A stretch of 6,234 bases of DNA, from NCBI GenBank assembly GCA_030042915.1, contig JASHYS010000196.1, positions 1 to 6,234 of the forward strand. The letters run 5' to 3'. Origin of the DNA: Acidobacteriaceae bacterium. GTDB lineage: Bacteria; Acidobacteriota; Terriglobia; Terriglobales; Acidobacteriaceae. The notes under the pieces are model-generated. The model did no database searches. It saw only the letters and a program-made list of their open reading frames with translations, and was not told the DNA's origin. The position numbers and the translations under genes were made by a program. Position 1 is the first letter of the stretch. Every line of letters begins with the position of its first letter. Below, one piece after another: positions 1 through 5,758 of the stretch.

Positions 1-1353
1 AGGGATACGTTCCCCAATCTGCAAAAGGTCACGATCGATCCGCGCGTGGGCTTCACGTGGTCACCGCCGAACCATGACAAAACCGTGGTTCGCGCCGGAT
101 TCGGGCTTTTCACCGACGTGTTCCCGGCAACCATCGCGGACTCAATGCTGAACAATGCACCGCTGAATCCACAATTCGACAACCTCTTCTCGCTGGATGA
201 CCCGTCGCAGCCTGGGAGCTTCACGAGTGCTCTGGCTTCGACCGACGCGACCTTCAGGACCGAATTCCCGGCCGGCGGGAGCTACAACAGCATTTCGGCT
301 ATCAATCCGAATTTCACGCAGCCGAACTTGATTAATCCCGACTCCAAAATTCACTATCCGACCTATGAGGAATATAGCCTGCAGTGGCAGCAGCAGATCG
401 GGAACCACGACAGCTTCTCGATCGGCTATGTCGGCAATCACGGCTATCACGAGCCGATAGAGAACAACGGGGTTAACGCCTCGCTGGCGGGATCGGCGAT
501 TCCGTTCACGGGCCTGCCGGCCAATCCGGCCCTGCCGGCCTTCGATGAGGTCACCGAGATCGAAAGTGAGGCCTCATCGAACTACAACGGCATGCTGGCG
601 TCGTTCAAGCACGATTCGAAGATCGCCAGTGTAATGGTCAACTACACGTGGAGCCATGCGCTCGACGAAATTTCAAATGGCGGCATCTTGCCCTTCGGCT
701 CCAACAGCATCAGCCCTATTGATCCTTTCAACCTGGCGCTGCAGAATTACGGCAATGCCGATTACGATATCCGGCACAACCTGAACGGAAGCTACATCGT
801 GCACCTTCCCTATTGGGGCGGGCCGAGAATCCTCACCGATCAGTGGCAGCTGGGCGGAACGCTGTTCTGGCACACGGGCTTCCCGTTTAGCGTGACCGAC
901 AGCGGCGCGACCGGCGCTGTGGATGACACGGGGGCCTACGGCGGGACGCTGCTGGCGCAACCCAACAGCACGAACATTCCGCATCACTGCGGAAAATCTG
1001 CCGCCGGAGCCGCTGCCACGCCATGCTTCGCGAGTACCGATTTCGTTGATCCGACGGGCTTCGGAGGCCAAACCCGCAACCAGTTCTTCGGGCCAGGCTA
1101 TTTCGCCACCAACTTCAACCTGATCAAGGGATTCAAGCTGCCCGGAAGGGAAGGCAATCTGTTGCAGATTGGCTGCCAGGGCTATAACATCCTCAACCAT
1201 CCCAATTTCGCGAACCCGGTGTTCGACTTCAGCAATCCGGCGTTTGGAACGATTCTGAGCGCAGTGAGCCCACCCACTAGCGTGTTTGGATCGTTCCTGG
1301 GCGGCGATTCAGCGCCCCGCATTCTGCAGCTGACAGGGAAAATCACCTTCTAA
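1..1353 (+). CDS. Oar-like TonB-dependent receptor, C-terminal part (5' end outside window)
   Basis: The frame is open from base 1 (R-D-T-F-P-N-L...) to the TAA at 1351-1353, giving 450 residues of a larger protein. The GTG at 46 is only an internal codon. The segment is beta-barrel from an outer-membrane receptor of the Oar / carboxypeptidase-regulatory-domain TonB group, which usually runs to about 1,000 residues or more. Family signatures seen, numbered from base 1: DPRVGFTW near residue 14, GYVGNHG near 142, NYTWSHALDE near 214, ADYDIRHN near 253, a TGFPFSV stretch near 292 and NILNHPNF near 396. The chain ends in ITF; a terminal aromatic residue is the usual barrel-assembly signal of outer-membrane proteins. 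The plug, TonB box and signal peptide must lie upstream. The transported substrate cannot be told; in acidobacteria such receptors are often assumed to handle polysaccharides or other large substrates. A hairpin terminator follows, so this is probably the last gene of its transcript. Confidence 0.9.
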   Translation, partial: RDTFPNLQKVTIDPRVGFTWSPPNHDKTVVRAGFGLFTDVFPATIADSMLNNAPLNPQFDNLFSLDDPSQPGSFTSALASTDATFRTEFPAGGSYNSISAINPNFTQPNLINPDSKIHYPTYEEYSLQWQQQIGNHDSFSIGYVGNHGYHEPIENNGVNASLAGSAIPFTGLPANPALPAFDEVTEIESEASSNYNGMLASFKHDSKIASVMVNYTWSHALDEISNGGILPFGSNSISPIDPFNLALQNYGNADYDIRHNLNGSYIVHLPYWGGPRILTDQWQLGGTLFWHTGFPFSVTDSGATGAVDDTGAYGGTLLAQPNSTNIPHHCGKSAAGAAATPCFASTDFVDPTGFGGQTRNQFFGPGYFATNFNLIKGFKLPGREGNLLQIGCQGYNILNHPNFANPVFDFSNPAFGTILSAVSPPTSVFGSFLGGDSAPRILQLTGKITF

Positions 1354-1376
1354 CCCGGAACTACTGGTGTAGCAAC

Positions 1377-1410
1377 AAGGGCGCCCGCCACGGCGGACGC
1401 CCTTTGCTTT
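1377..1410 (+). terminator. Probable intrinsic terminator of the TonB-dependent receptor gene
   Basis: An inverted repeat spans 1377-1404. Its outer arm AAGGGCG pairs with CGCCCTT; then comes one C/A mismatch, then CCGC pairs with GCGG around a four-base loop (CACG). A T-rich tract (TTTGCTTTT, from 1403) follows on the plus strand. It begins 24 bases after the receptor stop codon. The T-rich side is on the plus strand, so it serves the receptor gene best. It is also only about 11 bases past the end of convergent rsfS, so the stem may help end both transcripts. Folding was judged by eye. Confidence 0.65.
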
Positions 1411-1420
1411 TGCACCAATC

Positions 1421-2014
1421 TCAATTCGGGCGCGATGGGCGCCGCTTGGCTCGAGCGGTTTTCGCTCCGGGCCTGCGTGCTGCAGATTTTGCGGCTGCGC
1501 GCTTTCCGGGTTTGCTTTTCGCAGCGGGTCGAACAGATGCCGAGGCCTTTTTCCGGCGGGCTGGAGCCGGCCTGGCCTTGACCTGAGCCTTTCTGCGTAC
1601 GGCTTCGGTCTTTTTCTTCAACGCAGCGGTCAGTTCGGCGTCGAACTCGGCCGGCGTGAGCGGGCGTGCCGATTTGCGCAGCCGTTCAATGTCGTAAAAG
1701 GCGCGGCGCTCTGCAAGAAAGACGTGGACCACAAAGTCAACGTAGTCGAGCAGAATCCACTCGCCGTTGCGACGGCCCTCCACCGAGTTCGGATAAACGC
1801 CGAACGTGCGTTTGAGGCGCAACTCGATCTCGTCGGCGATGGCCATGGCCTGCCGGTCATTGGCAGCCGAGGTAACCAGGAAGAAGTCGCTCAGTGCGGA
1901 GTCGGCAGGATCGAGCTCGAGGATGCGAGTGTCTTGGCCTTTTTTGTCTTCACAAGCCGCGGCAGCGGCCTGCACCAGGGTGCGCGTCTGCTTCTGCGCC
2001 GGCAGTAGATTCAT
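1421..2014 (-). CDS. rsfS: Ribosomal silencing factor RsfS (Iojap family) with long basic C-terminal tail
   Basis: RsfS binds ribosomal protein uL14 (L14) on the 50S subunit and blocks joining with 30S, which lowers translation when nutrients are scarce. The Iojap domain covers about residues 11-115. Recognisable segments are LSDFFLVTSAANDRQAMAIAD (41-61), SVEGRRNGEWILLDYVDFVVHVF (77-99) and the closing RAFYDIERL. Family members are usually about 105-130 residues; this one has 197. Residues 133-197 form a low-complexity tail of Lys, Arg, Ala and Pro, with 26 Lys/Arg and a single acidic residue, probably disordered. The ATG at 2014-2012 is chosen because the domain begins just after it. A GGAG lies about 14 bases upstream, a loose spacing, so the ribosome-binding site is weak. 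It lies 172 bases downstream of nadD on the same strand, a common pairing in bacteria and probably one transcript. Confidence 0.96.
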   Translation of the reverse strand: MNLLPAQKQTRTLVQAAAAACEDKKGQDTRILELDPADSALSDFFLVTSAANDRQAMAIADEIELRLKRTFGVYPNSVEGRRNGEWILLDYVDFVVHVFLAERRAFYDIERLRKSARPLTPAEFDAELTAALKKKTEAVRRKAQVKARPAPARRKKASASVRPAAKSKPGKRAAAKSAARRPGAKTARAKRRPSRPN

Positions 2015-2052
2015 GCGGTAGAACGTTTCTCCAAGCTCATCCTAACAAGACA

Positions 2053-2144
2053 GGGACCAAGGGACCAAGCCACCCCAGCGCCCACAAATCGCGCGCCGGG
2101 GACCCCGGCAGAGAACAAGGGAGCAAGGCAGCCAGGGAGCAAGA
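2053..2144. repeat. 8-bp-period short tandem repeats in the nadD-rsfS spacer
   Basis: Two blocks share an 8-base period. The first is GGGACCAA repeated exactly at 2053-2060 and 2061-2068. The second, at 2113-2144, is four units in a row: GAACAAGG, GAGCAAGG, CAGCCAGG, GAGCAAGA. The shared consensus is close to RSCAAGGG, read in rotation. The two blocks are separated by about 44 bases that contain a GC palindrome. A period of 8 is not a multiple of 3, so the array does not look like coding sequence. The stretch reads as a degenerating microsatellite-like spacer. Any effect on rsfS expression is unknown. Confidence 0.7.
2095..2109. repeat. 15-bp perfect GC palindrome between the two repeat blocks
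   Basis: GCCGGGG-A-CCCCGGC is a perfect inverted repeat with 7-base arms and a single central base; in RNA it would fold as a 6-bp stem with a three-base loop. It lies in the nadD-rsfS spacer, 81 bases before the rsfS start codon. Read on the minus strand, no T-run follows, only ATTTG, so it is a poor candidate for an intrinsic terminator. It may be a transcript structure or processing site, or simply chance in GC-rich DNA. Confidence 0.5.
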
Positions 2145-2186
2145 CACCACGCGGGATCAGCCAGGCGATAAGGGCTCTCCACATCG

Positions 2187-2936
2187 CTACGAACGATACA
2201 AACGATGTTGGGCGATATACGCGCATACCGCCGCGGGCAACAGTTCGCCTTCTGCTGGAACGGCGCAGGACGCGTCGACGTGCGCGCGGATCCGGGTCGC
2301 GCTGATCTCCACATCCAGTCCCGGCAATACATAGAGAGGAGCGCGGTTGCCGCTCTCGTTGGCAACGGTGAACACGCGGACCGCGACATCGCTCGAGCCG
2401 CGGCTCTGTTCCGGCGCAGCTTGGAGCGTCACTCCGGGCGGCAGCGCGGCCTTCAATCCTTCCAGCGCTTGCCCCGGCCGCGAGGCCACGATCAAGGGCG
2501 CTACAAACGGAACCTCGGCGGCGCGATGCCAGTGGCGCAGGCTCAGAAATGAATCGGCGCCGATCAGGCAGTAGAGCACGGCATCAGGAGCCAGGGCAAC
2601 GCGCAAACGCTCCAGCGTGTCGAAGGTATAGTTGGGCGCGAGATTTCCTTTGGCATCGAACTTGGGCGCATCGGCGAGGGAAATCGCGAAACCCGGCTCG
2701 CCCTCGATGGCCAGCCGTGTCATAGCCAGCCGGTCTTCGAAGCCGGCGGTTGATCCGGAGGGCTTCAGCGGCTGCGCGGCCACCGGGGCAAAGAGTACCG
2801 TATCCAGTTCAAACGCTGAACGAGCGGCGCGCGCTACGGCCAGGTGGCCCAGATGCGGCGGGTCAAAGCTGCCTCCGAAAAATGCCACACGTGCTCCGCG
2901 CTTGGGCGGCAATTCGGCGCGGTCAGGCGGCGGCAT
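2187..2936 (-). CDS. nadD: Nicotinate-nucleotide adenylyltransferase
   Basis: NadD joins nicotinate mononucleotide and ATP to form deamido-NAD and pyrophosphate, a cytoplasmic step of NAD synthesis. The 249-residue product has the nucleotidyltransferase signature GGSFDPPHLGH at 21-31 (the G-x-F-D-P-x-H-x-G-H motif), NYTFDTLERL near 102, GADSFLSLRHW at 126-136, and ISATRIR at 211-217, equivalent to the family's ISSTxIR. The frame stays open upstream to 3098, but the ATG at 2936-2934 is chosen: the domain starts 15 residues later, and a longer form would overlap the divergent VKOR gene. Only a weak ribosome-binding site is visible. Two oddities: the usual PPHK substrate-loop motif reads QPLK here, and about 40 extra residues (roughly 170-208) lie before ISATRIR, making it longer than the usual 190-220. 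The stop is TAG at 2189-2187; rsfS follows on the same strand. Confidence 0.95.
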   Translation of the reverse strand: MPPPDRAELPPKRGARVAFFGGSFDPPHLGHLAVARAARSAFELDTVLFAPVAAQPLKPSGSTAGFEDRLAMTRLAIEGEPGFAISLADAPKFDAKGNLAPNYTFDTLERLRVALAPDAVLYCLIGADSFLSLRHWHRAAEVPFVAPLIVASRPGQALEGLKAALPPGVTLQAAPEQSRGSSDVAVRVFTVANESGNRAPLYVLPGLDVEISATRIRAHVDASCAVPAEGELLPAAVCAYIAQHRLYRS

Positions 2937-2986
2937 GGCTTCAATCGTACCGCGGCGGGCGCGGCTCGCCCTCCATTCCCCGTAAG

Positions 2987-2993
2987 CTAGAAT
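2987..2993 (+). promoter_or_regulatory. Candidate -10 element upstream of the VKOR gene
   Basis: CTAGAAT lies in the 93-bp divergent space between nadD and the VKOR gene; its TAGAAT is close to the bacterial -10 consensus TATAAT. It would place transcription start near 3000, about 30 bases before the VKOR ATG. I find no convincing -35 hexamer 16-18 bases upstream. The same seven bases occur upstream of the other divergent plus-strand gene in this window (5690-5696), which is the main reason to list it. Confidence 0.35.
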
Positions 2994-3029
2994 CAGAGAA
3001 CGCGGTCGCCCCTGATCGCACCCTCTGTC

Positions 3030-3449
3030 ATGCGCTACTTCATTGCCACGTTGTCGCTTGCCGGTGTCATTGTTGCCGGTTTGGCGCTCCAGGTTCATTA
3101 CTCCACGGCAACCGAGCCCTGCTCAATCAATGCACACTGGGATTGCGGCATCGTCAATCACAGCCGGTACTCCATGCTCTTCCGCGTTCCCGTGGCGGCC
3201 ATTGGAGTGGCGGGTTATCTGCTGCTGGGAATCCTGGCGCTGGCGCGGCGGCGCGTCCTGGTGCTCATCGCCGCCATCATCGGCCTGGCCTTCGCGCTTT
3301 ATCTGTCCAGTGTCGAGCGCAACATCCTCGAGGTGTGGTGCCTCTATTGCGTGATCTCGCAGGGAATCATCGCGCTCATCACGCTGCTCAGCCTGGCGTG
3401 GGTTGTGGCGCAAGCCATGATGAAGCGGCGCATGCAAAGAACGGCGTAG
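3030..3449 (+). CDS. Vitamin K epoxide reductase (VKOR) family protein, single-domain
   Basis: Bacterial VKOR homologues are inner-membrane enzymes that take electrons from a thioredoxin-like partner and pass them to quinone, replacing DsbB in oxidative protein folding. The 139-residue protein has about four hydrophobic segments (roughly 3-22, 53-71, 76-95 and 108-127). It carries the full family set: loop cysteines C31 and C39, S45, and the active-site pair C104-L-Y-C107. The spacing C-x7-C-x5-S matches human VKORC1 (C43, C51, S57), so it is probably active. NHSRYSMLFRVPVA after C39 is also typical. Unlike many bacterial members it has no fused thioredoxin domain, so a separate partner is needed. 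ATG 3030 is the only plausible start: no ATG, GTG or TTG lies in frame between it and the TAG at 2988. No clear Shine-Dalgarno site is seen. The hydrolase gene follows after 57 bases and may be co-transcribed. Confidence 0.92.
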   Translation: MRYFIATLSLAGVIVAGLALQVHYSTATEPCSINAHWDCGIVNHSRYSMLFRVPVAAIGVAGYLLLGILALARRRVLVLIAAIIGLAFALYLSSVERNILEVWCLYCVISQGIIALITLLSLAWVVAQAMMKRRMQRTA

Positions 3450-3506
3450 CGCTGCGCGTCGACCTGCTTCCGGCGCTGTGCGCGCTGATAAAATTGACTC
3501 AGATTC

Positions 3507-4790
3507 ATGCTCAGCAACTGGTATGCGCGCCGCATGTACGCCTGGGAGACGCGGCTCACCATGCGCGACGAAAATCGGGTTGTGCGCCCGCTCGAATGGG
3601 GCTTCGAGTGGGTCGCGCCCTTTCTCAGGTCTCACGGTTTTGCTGACGCTGTCCCTGATGCCGACGTAGTGCGCGACAACGCTGCGGCCGAAGCTGCCAT
3701 GCTACGCATCAACCAGCTCCTTGTCCGCCACAGCGACGTGTTTTTCGGCTACCAGCGTCCCACCGACTTCCGGCTGGAATCGCGCCATCCCCGTCTTTTT
3801 CCCACCAACGTGCGGCCTGAAACACTGGCCCACGACGCCGCGCTGCAGCAGCAGGCCGCCGAAGGAAAGCTCGAGCCGGCGCAGTTTTTGCGCTTCACCT
3901 CGCCGGAGCGCACTCCTTTCCCTGAAAACGACCTTGTGAATGCGCGCTGGTATCCGGCGCCCGCGCACAAGGATCCAGGGCGGCCCAAGCAGGCCATCGT
4001 GGTGCTGCCGCAGTGGAACGCCGACGCTTTCAGCCACAACTCGCTGTGCACGCTCTTCAATCGCATGGGGGTTTCGGCGTTGCGTCTGTCCAAGCCCTAC
4101 CACGACATTCGCCGCCCCACGGAGCTCGAACGCTCAGACTATGCGGTCAGCGCCAACATCGGACGCACCATTTCCGCGTGCCGCCAGGCTGTGGTCGACA
4201 TCCGCTGCTGCGTCGATTGGCTTGAGGAGCAGGGTTACGAGCACTTCGGCGTCCTGGGCACCAGTCTCGGATCCTGTTATGCATTTCTGGCCAGCGCGCA
4301 CGATGCGCGCCTGCGCGTGAACGCCTTCAATCACGCGTCTACCGCTTTCGGCGATGTGGTTTGGGCGGGGCAAAGCACGCGCCACATCCGCCAGGGACTG
4401 GAGGAAGCGGGCCTGACACAGGAGCGGCTGCGTGCGCTGTGGGCCGCCATCAGCCCGGTGAGCTATTACGACAAATATCAGAGCGCTGAGGCCGGGGGAC
4501 CTGACAAACGCGTTCTCTTCGTCTACGCGAATTACGACCTGACCTTTCCGCGCGAGTATTCACTGCAGGTGGTGGAAGCCGCGCGCCGGTCGATTCTCAA
4601 TTACGAAGTGCGCGCGCTGCCCTGCGGCCACTACACCACCGGTGAAACGCCCTACAAGTTCATCGACGGCTGGTACCTAGGCTGGTTTGTCTATCGCGCC
4701 TACAAAGCGCTGCGGGAAGAGAAGGCCTCGGGAATGAAATCCCGCGCAGCGCGCAAGACTGAAGTTGCTGAGGGAACTGTCTCGCGCTAA
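3507..4790 (+). CDS. Alpha/beta hydrolase family protein, substrate unknown
   Basis: The 427-residue protein has an alpha/beta-hydrolase core from about residue 160 to 395. The first strand is QAIVVLPQW (162-170). The nucleophile elbow is GTSLG, with Ser253. A likely acid is Asp344, in the strand-turn VLFVYANYD. The likely histidine is His375 in LPCGHYTTG. All three lie in the expected order, so it is probably a working esterase-like enzyme, although the triad is inferred by eye. About 160 N-terminal residues precede the core and are rich in charged and aromatic residues (WYARRMYAWETRL near the start); I do not recognise them as a named domain. No signal peptide is visible, so it is probably cytoplasmic or membrane-associated. 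It has a loose resemblance to the ABHD18-like group (KPYHDIRRP after the first strands), but this is not firm. The start is uncertain: ATG 3507 has a TAAAAT just upstream but no clear ribosome-binding site; ATG 3561 has GGGAG 12 bases before it. The stop overlaps the convergent peptidase gene. Confidence 0.82.
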   Translation: MLSNWYARRMYAWETRLTMRDENRVVRPLEWGFEWVAPFLRSHGFADAVPDADVVRDNAAAEAAMLRINQLLVRHSDVFFGYQRPTDFRLESRHPRLFPTNVRPETLAHDAALQQQAAEGKLEPAQFLRFTSPERTPFPENDLVNARWYPAPAHKDPGRPKQAIVVLPQWNADAFSHNSLCTLFNRMGVSALRLSKPYHDIRRPTELERSDYAVSANIGRTISACRQAVVDIRCCVDWLEEQGYEHFGVLGTSLGSCYAFLASAHDARLRVNAFNHASTAFGDVVWAGQSTRHIRQGLEEAGLTQERLRALWAAISPVSYYDKYQSAEAGGPDKRVLFVYANYDLTFPREYSLQVVEAARRSILNYEVRALPCGHYTTGETPYKFIDGWYLGWFVYRAYKALREEKASGMKSRAARKTEVAEGTVSR

Positions 4791-5683
4791 CGAACGGCAG
4801 CCAGGTTCAATTTGAGCAGCTTCGCAGGATCGAGGTACGTGTCCTGCCAGCGCACTGCCCAGTGCAAATGCGGCCCGGTGACGCGGCCGGTGGCTCCGCT
4901 CAATCCGATGCGCTGGCCCAGGCTCACGTGCTGTCCCTCCTTCACATCAATGCGGCTCAAGTGCATGGAAATGGTGAACAGCCCCAGCCCGTGGTCGATG
5001 ACGACACAATTGCCCTCGTAGTAGAGCGGACGGGCGAGCACCACGACGCCGCTGTTGCCTGCCCGCACCACGGTCCCGGTGGCCGCGCGAAAATCCATCC
5101 CTTTATGAACACTCGCCAACTGGCCGTTCAAGGTGCGCCGCGTGCCAAAGCTGTCGGTGGGCGGCGCAATCACCGGCGCGCGAAAATTGCCCGACCAGAG
5201 CGGCTGCGGCGCGCTCGAAGCAAACACTTTTGCCTTCAGCTCCACTTCCGCCTTAATCCGCTGCAACTCTTCGGCCGGCGGCTGAACAAACTCCGGCGCT
5301 ACGGTGAGCGCGCTCGTCCGGTAATGCGCGGGATGAATCTCCACGGTCCGGCTCAGGTCCGTCGCGCTGCCGTCTGCAGCCTTCGCGCTGATGCGCAGCG
5401 TCGAAGGGCCCATAGGCGTCTCCACATCGACGCCCGCCAACGCGTACCAGCTCTTTTGATCGCGCCCGCGAAAAAACTCGAGCTTGCGGCCCATCCAGTC
5501 GGCGTCGAGTGATGCGCCGGCCGGAAGGTCCACGCGAATCAGCTCCGGCGAACCCGCTTCGACTACGCCAGGCGTGAGCGTAAGAGCCGGCGACTGCGCA
5601 TGAGCAAGGCGCGGCGTGAAAGCCAGCGCCAGAGCGATCAGCGCGGTAGATCCCAGAGTCGACCCCAGCTCGAAAACTCGCAT
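4787..5683 (-). CDS. Secreted M23 family (LytM-type) metallopeptidase
   Basis: M23 enzymes are zinc endopeptidases that cut peptide cross-links of peptidoglycan. The 298-residue product begins with a Sec signal peptide (hydrophobic stretch about 11-23, probable cleavage after the AHA at 27-29). Residues about 31-165 form a beta-rich region resembling the M23 N-terminal domain, with the family-like segment YALAGVDVETPMG at 80-92. A linker with WSGNFRAPV leads to the catalytic LytM domain (about 175-290). Zinc ligands are H193 and D197 (HKGMD) and H274 of PHLHW; H241 and H272, the other conserved histidines, are also present, so it should be active rather than a degenerate activator. IDHGLGLFTISMHLS and GATGRVTGPHLHW are classical. 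ATG 5683 is chosen because it places the signal peptide at the N terminus; no good Shine-Dalgarno is seen. Its last four bases overlap the end of the convergent hydrolase gene, and it is divergent from the DUF1223 gene. Confidence 0.95.
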   Translation of the reverse strand: MRVFELGSTLGSTALIALALAFTPRLAHAQSPALTLTPGVVEAGSPELIRVDLPAGASLDADWMGRKLEFFRGRDQKSWYALAGVDVETPMGPSTLRISAKAADGSATDLSRTVEIHPAHYRTSALTVAPEFVQPPAEELQRIKAEVELKAKVFASSAPQPLWSGNFRAPVIAPPTDSFGTRRTLNGQLASVHKGMDFRAATGTVVRAGNSGVVVLARPLYYEGNCVVIDHGLGLFTISMHLSRIDVKEGQHVSLGQRIGLSGATGRVTGPHLHWAVRWQDTYLDPAKLLKLNLAAVR

Positions 5684-5689
5684 TCAGGA

Positions 5690-5696
5690 CTAGAAT
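5690..5696 (+). promoter_or_regulatory. Candidate -10 element in the M23 / DUF1223 divergent spacer
   Basis: CTAGAAT sits in the 75-bp space between the two divergent genes and is identical to the heptamer before the VKOR gene. TAGAAT read on the plus strand could be a -10 element, giving a leader of roughly 55 bases for the DUF1223 gene. Read on the minus strand the same bases include TATTCT, 8 bases before the M23 start codon, so that direction would give an almost leaderless message. No convincing -35 hexamer is visible on either strand. Confidence 0.33.
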
Positions 5697-5750
5697 AGTG
5701 GAGCATCCCGGCCGGCGAGCGGAGATCGGCTCCTTCCAGCCGCGGCCGCA

Positions 5751-5755
5751 GAGGA
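5751..5755 (+). promoter_or_regulatory. Ribosome-binding site of the DUF1223 gene
   Basis: GAGGA lies three bases before the ATG at 5759, counted from the end of GAGGA, or two after the extended GAGGAA. It is the clearest Shine-Dalgarno match in the window. The spacing is shorter than usual, but it supports ATG 5759 as the start, and no other start codon near it in frame is better placed. Confidence 0.55.
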
Positions 5756-5758
5756 ACT

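Noticed and set aside
511..540. A 10-base direct repeat CCTGCCGGCC, 18 bases apart, inside the receptor gene.
   Set aside because: The spacing is a whole number of codons and encodes a Pro/Ala loop (LPANPALPA); this is ordinary low complexity in a barrel loop.
2046..2150. The spacer repeats as a possible CRISPR array or attachment site.
   Set aside because: Units are only 8 bases, directly adjacent and without unique spacers; no cas, integrase or tRNA gene is nearby.
2011..2226. A 71-codon minus-strand frame filling the nadD-rsfS spacer, whose TGA overlaps the rsfS ATG as ATGA.
   Set aside because: The ATGA overlap looks like translational coupling, but the frame starts inside nadD, runs through the 8-bp repeats and palindrome, matches no family I know and has no good ribosome-binding site. 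It is probably chance in GC-rich DNA.
2937..3098. A 54-residue N-terminal extension of NadD.
   Set aside because: It has no family similarity, lies beyond the usual start of the domain and would overlap the divergent VKOR coding sequence by about 70 bases.
2750..3646. A long plus-strand frame (298 codons) across nadD, VKOR and the hydrolase start.
   Set aside because: It runs antisense to nadD and out of frame with VKOR, both of which have clear family motifs; its translation is Arg/Ala/His-rich low complexity typical of shadow frames.
4862..5512. A 216-codon plus-strand frame opposite the M23 peptidase gene.
   Set aside because: It is fully antisense to a well-supported M23 gene and its translation is rich in Arg, Ala and His with no recognisable motif.
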